From the NCBI GenBank assembly GCA_947462115.1, contig CANHON010000055.1, positions 1 to 16,791 of the forward strand: a stretch of DNA of 16,791 nucleotides, read 5' to 3'. Below, piece by piece: positions 14,662 through 16,791 of the stretch. Source of the stretch: Deltaproteobacteria bacterium (lineage in GTDB: Bacteria > Myxococcota_A > UBA796 > UBA2385). The notes below the pieces were generated by a model. The model was given only the letters and a program-made list of their open reading frames with translations. It was not told where the DNA came from and made no database searches. The position numbers were made by a program, and so were the translations under genes. Numbering within the stretch: position 1 is the first letter of the stretch; every line of letters begins with the position of its first letter.

Positions 14662-14906
14662 CAGGCGGCGGCGTGGTCCTTGATGTAGTCGATCGCGTCC
14701 TGCACGGTGGCGATCTTCTCGGCGTCCTCGTCGAGGATGGCGAGGTCGAAGGCCTTTTCGATGTCGATGACCAGCTCGACGATGTCGATGCTGTCGGCGC
14801 CCAGATCGTCGATGAAGGAGGCGTCGGGGCGGACCTCTTCGGCCTTGACGCCAAAGCGAGCGACGATCAGCGCAGTCAGCTTGGCCGTGATCTCGGTGGT
14901 TGACAT
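14661..14906 (-). CDS. acpP: Acyl carrier protein
   Basis: An 81-residue acidic four-helix protein of standard size. The phosphopantetheine-attachment motif is LGADSIDIVELV with Ser39; the more common residue after that Ser is Leu, here Ile. It carries growing acyl chains in fatty acid synthesis. The ATG at 14906 has a strong GAGGAG ending six bases upstream, in line with its expected high expression. It is coupled to fabF downstream. A 109-bp gap separates it from plsX. Confidence 0.97.
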
Positions 14907-14963
14907 GCGTGCTCCTCAAAACAAGGGGGCGGAGGCTGGGGCGGCGCGTCAGGCGGCAGCGCC

Positions 14964-14981
14964 CTCACGCCTTCGGGTGAG
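14964..14981 (-). other. Small hairpin in the plsX-acpP gap
   Basis: CTCAC (14964-14968) pairs with GTGAG (14977-14981). CC (14970-14971) pairs with GG (14975-14976) across a TTC loop, leaving one bulged G. There is no U-tract. It sits in the leader of acpP and could be a processing or stability element; function is unknown. Confidence 0.35.
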
Positions 14982-15015
14982 TCCGGAGCGGCGGTGCGCG
15001 CCGCGGTCCCGCCCC

Positions 15016-16077
15016 CTAGCCCGGCCTGGGCTGGCGCGCCCCGTCCGCCGGCGCATCGGCGCTGGGCTCACCGCTGACCGGCGGCCGCAGGTTGTCGGGG
15101 AAGGCCCAGGCGACGCCTTCAGCGACCCGGCGGCCCAAGGACTCGCCGGCGCAGTGGTGGGCGTGACGGATCGCCGCGGTGACGGCGCGGGCGTCCGATC
15201 GGCCGTGACCGACGACCACGACGCCGTTGACGCCGAGGAGCTGCCCGCCGCCTGCGGCCTTGTAGTCGAGCAGGCCCCGAAGCCGGCGCATGGCCGGCGC
15301 GAGCATCCAGGCCGCGACGCGGGAGCCGGGCTCGCGGAGCACCTCGCGCTTGAGGAGGCCAGCGACCAGCTCGGCGGTGGCCTCGGCGGTCTTGAGGAGC
15401 ACATTCCCCACAAAACCGTCACATACGAGCACGTCGCAGCCGCCGCGGAAGGCCGTGGTGGGCTCCATCGGCCCGACATAGTCGATGGGGAGACCCTCCA
15501 GCACTGCGTCGGCGGCCTTGACTGACTCGTTGCCTTTGCCCGACTCGCCACCGTTGCTGAGCAGGCCGACCCGCGGCTGCCCGACGCCGAGCACGAAGCG
15601 GGCGAAGACGTGCCCCATCACGGCAAACTCGGCGAGCTGCTGGGGGCGGGTGTCCACCGTCGCGCCGAGATCGAGCAGCACGAGGCGGCCGCCATCGGCC
15701 CGGGGCAAAGCCGCGCACACCGCCGGGCGGGACAGGCCCGGGACCCGGCCGAGCTCCAGCAAGGCGGCCGCCACCAGCGCGCCGGTGTTCCCGCAGCTCA
15801 AGGCGGCGGAGGCCTCGCCGTCCTTGACCGCGCGGAGGGCGACCCGCACGCTGCTCTCGGGGCGGCGGCGCACGGTCTGGGCCGGCGGCTCGTCCATGCC
15901 CACCTGGTCGGGGGTGTGGCGCACGGTGATGGGCAGGCCGCGCGGGATCGCCCCGATGCGGGACTCGTCGCCCACCAATAGGACGGCGTAGCCCTCCTTG
16001 GCGGCGGCGATCGCGCCCTCGACAACGACCTCAGGCGCGCGATCTCCGCCCATGGCATCTACAGCGACGGGGTGCAT
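15016..16077 (-). CDS. plsX: Phosphate acyltransferase PlsX
   Basis: A 353-residue peripheral membrane enzyme that makes acyl-phosphate from acyl-ACP for phospholipid synthesis. Motifs include the N-terminal VAVDAMGGDRAPE, SCGNTGALVAAALLELGR (94-111), LLDLGATVDTRPQQL, GLLSNGGESGKGNE (171-184), CDGFVGNVLLKTAEATAEL (219-237) and GVVVVGHGRSD (285-294). The ATG at 16077 follows GGAG by five bases and gives the usual short lead into VAVDAMGG. In-frame ATGs up to 16146 would add an Arg/Pro-rich extension with no family counterpart. A polar Pro/Asp tail ends the protein. It lies between rpmF and acpP, the classical order, but without fabH, fabD and fabG. Confidence 0.95.
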   Translation of the reverse strand: MHPVAVDAMGGDRAPEVVVEGAIAAAKEGYAVLLVGDESRIGAIPRGLPITVRHTPDQVGMDEPPAQTVRRRPESSVRVALRAVKDGEASAALSCGNTGALVAAALLELGRVPGLSRPAVCAALPRADGGRLVLLDLGATVDTRPQQLAEFAVMGHVFARFVLGVGQPRVGLLSNGGESGKGNESVKAADAVLEGLPIDYVGPMEPTTAFRGGCDVLVCDGFVGNVLLKTAEATAELVAGLLKREVLREPGSRVAAWMLAPAMRRLRGLLDYKAAGGGQLLGVNGVVVVGHGRSDARAVTAAIRHAHHCAGESLGRRVAEGVAWAFPDNLRPPVSGEPSADAPADGARQPRPG

Positions 16078-16110
16078 CCGGGCTCCGCGGCGGGGCGCGA
16101 ACCCGCCCAT

Positions 16111-16140
16111 GGCGATCGGGGGGCGCTTGGCGATCGGGGG
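16111..16140. repeat. Direct repeat GGCGATCGGGGG
   Basis: Exact 12-bp copies lie at 16111-16122 and 16129-16140, in the 143-bp gap between rpmF and plsX. No function is assigned. Confidence 0.6.
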
Positions 16141-16153
16141 CCCCAACGCGAAG

Positions 16154-16184
16154 GAGGCGCGCCGCCGGGTGGCAGACGCGCCTC
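16154..16184 (-). other. Hairpin in the rpmF-plsX gap
   Basis: GAGGCGCG (16154-16161) and CGCGCCTC (16177-16184) are perfect 8-bp complements around a 15-base loop. One G-U and one A-U pair can extend the stem outward. On the minus strand it lies 37 bases past the rpmF stop with no U-tract after it. A processing site or partial attenuator that lets ribosomal protein L32 be made in excess over PlsX is a reasonable guess. Confidence 0.5.
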
Positions 16185-16220
16185 TTCAGGTTCACCGCCG
16201 GAGACCAGCGGCGTGCCGGC

Positions 16221-16409
16221 TCAGGCCTCGACCTTGCTCACGAGCACCTGCTGGCCGCGGTAGCTGCCGCACTCCAGGCAGATGTGGTGCATGCGCTTCA
16301 GCGCGCCGCAGGTGTCGCAGAGCTGCGTGGCGGGGATGGTCTTGATGAAGTCGTGCGCGCGGCGCATGCCCTTGGCAGACTTCGAGGTGCGCTTCTTGGG
16401 AACAGCCAT
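16221..16409 (-). CDS. rpmF: 50S ribosomal protein L32
   Basis: A 62-residue basic protein. It begins MAVPKKRTSKSAKGMRRAHD, the invariant L32 N-terminus. It has a zinc-ribbon pair C31-DT-C34 and C44-LE-C47, so this is the zinc-binding form of L32 rather than the cysteine-free paralogue. It binds the large subunit near the peptidyl transferase region. The ATG at 16409 has only a weak GAGAG upstream. The neighbours plsX downstream and a probable DUF177 gene upstream reproduce the common DUF177-rpmF-plsX order. Confidence 0.97.
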   Translation of the reverse strand: MAVPKKRTSKSAKGMRRAHDFIKTIPATQLCDTCGALKRMHHICLECGSYRGQQVLVSKVEA

Positions 16410-16600
16410 GGGATCACTCTCAAGCGGGGATCAAGGAGATGGAGGGGAGGCTTGTGGCCGAGGGGGCGAACAAGGCAGCGCGACCCCAGACAGACAGCGG
16501 CGGCTAACCCATACGCCCCAGGGCGCGCCACCTTGGCCGCGGCGCCGGCGCCCAGGGCCCGGACCGAGGCCCGCGGTGGGAGGCCAGCGGACCTCCGCAG
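16410..16600. other. 191-bp non-coding gap upstream of rpmF
   Basis: No open frame here has coding character. The gap contains the 12-bp palindrome GGCGCCGGCGCC at 16541-16552 and generally G/C-rich sequence. I could not identify a promoter with confidence, although a promoter for rpmF would be expected here. Confidence 0.4.
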
Positions 16601-16791
16601 CTACTGCGGCGGCTTCCAGCTGGCCAGCCCCAAGAAGGGCGATGGACGCGGTCCTGGCGGGCCCCCTGCTGCGGCGGGCAGGGCGCAGGGGCCGTCTTCG
16701 GGGCGGAGGCGGGCGGTGCCGGGCTCGTCGCAGAGGACGGGATCAGGCAGCCAGAGGGCCATCTGCTCGCTGATCACCTGCTCGAGCTCCA
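16601..16791 (-). CDS. C-terminal end of a probable DUF177 (YceD-like) protein (partial)
   Basis: A minus-strand frame enters from the right edge and stops at TAG 16603-16601, giving the last 62 residues. It opens LEQVISEQMALWLPDP, holds two Cys (20 and 35 of the fragment) and ends FLGLASWKPPQ. The position directly upstream of rpmF and the hydrophobic-then-Cys layout with an F-x-x-L-x-x-x-K ending fit the C-terminus of DUF177 proteins. Those are linked to 23S rRNA accumulation and L32 in other bacteria. The usual CKGLC-type cysteine cluster is not recognisable, so the call leans on context. Most of the gene is outside the window. Confidence 0.5.
   Translation of the reverse strand, partial: ELEQVISEQMALWLPDPVLCDEPGTARLRPEDGPCALPAAAGGPPGPRPSPFLGLASWKPPQ

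Noticed and set aside
16078..16146. Upstream ATG starts for plsX
   Set aside because: The extra residues are Arg/Pro-rich with no family counterpart, and the ATG at 16077 has GGAG upstream.
16298..16531. A 77-codon minus-strand frame overlapping rpmF
   Set aside because: Out of frame with the unmistakable L32 gene and without any motif.

Overview
The window is about 16.8 kb of very GC-rich DNA from a Gram-negative bacterium. An outer-membrane TonB-dependent receptor, a lipoprotein with an Asp/Gly-rich linker, and a long co-directional housekeeping cluster (L32, plsX, acpP, fabF, rpiB, glyA, nrdR, ribD, ribBA, ribH, nusB) together suggest a Myxococcota / former Deltaproteobacteria lineage. 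That placement is inference from gene order and composition; no rRNA gene is present to test it. No tRNA, rRNA, CRISPR array, transposase or integrase gene was found.

Left part (1-6527, plus strand). The 3' end of an unrecognised gene (1-261) is followed by a 249-bp intergenic region. This region contains two AT-rich imperfect palindromes that match the Fur consensus at 14/19 and 13/19 bases. They precede three tightly packed genes: a DUF4856-type lipoprotein, an imelysin-family protein whose start overlaps it by 11 bp, and a 1077-residue protein. The last joins an integral-membrane fatty acid hydroxylase/sterol desaturase domain to a complete FecA-like TonB-dependent receptor, with a signal-peptide-like segment between them. 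I read this as an iron-repressed cassette for acquisition of a metal or a metal complex. The fusion and the dual Fur-like sites are the most unusual items in the window.

Right part (6524-16791, minus strand). This is a housekeeping cluster, described here in transcription order. It begins with a partial gene, probably DUF177/YceD, then rpmF, plsX, acpP and fabF (fatty acid and phospholipid synthesis). Next come rpiB, glyA and nrdR (ribose isomerisation, one-carbon metabolism, ribonucleotide reductase control), then ribD, ribBA and ribH (riboflavin), nusB (antitermination), a DUF2752 membrane protein and an A-type Fe-S carrier. Many neighbours overlap or lie within about 20 bp, so co-transcription is likely. 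The cluster lacks ribE between ribD and ribBA, and lacks fabH/fabD/fabG between plsX and acpP. The RibBA protein carries non-standard residues in both catalytic domains. The two halves converge tail to tail, and their stop codons share four bases (6524-6527).

No gene-free stretch exceeds 300 bp. The longest gaps are 262-510 (Fur-like sites), 9657-9902 (hairpin and short repeats, no riboswitch seen), 16410-16600 (nothing clear) and 16078-16220 (hairpin and a short repeat).
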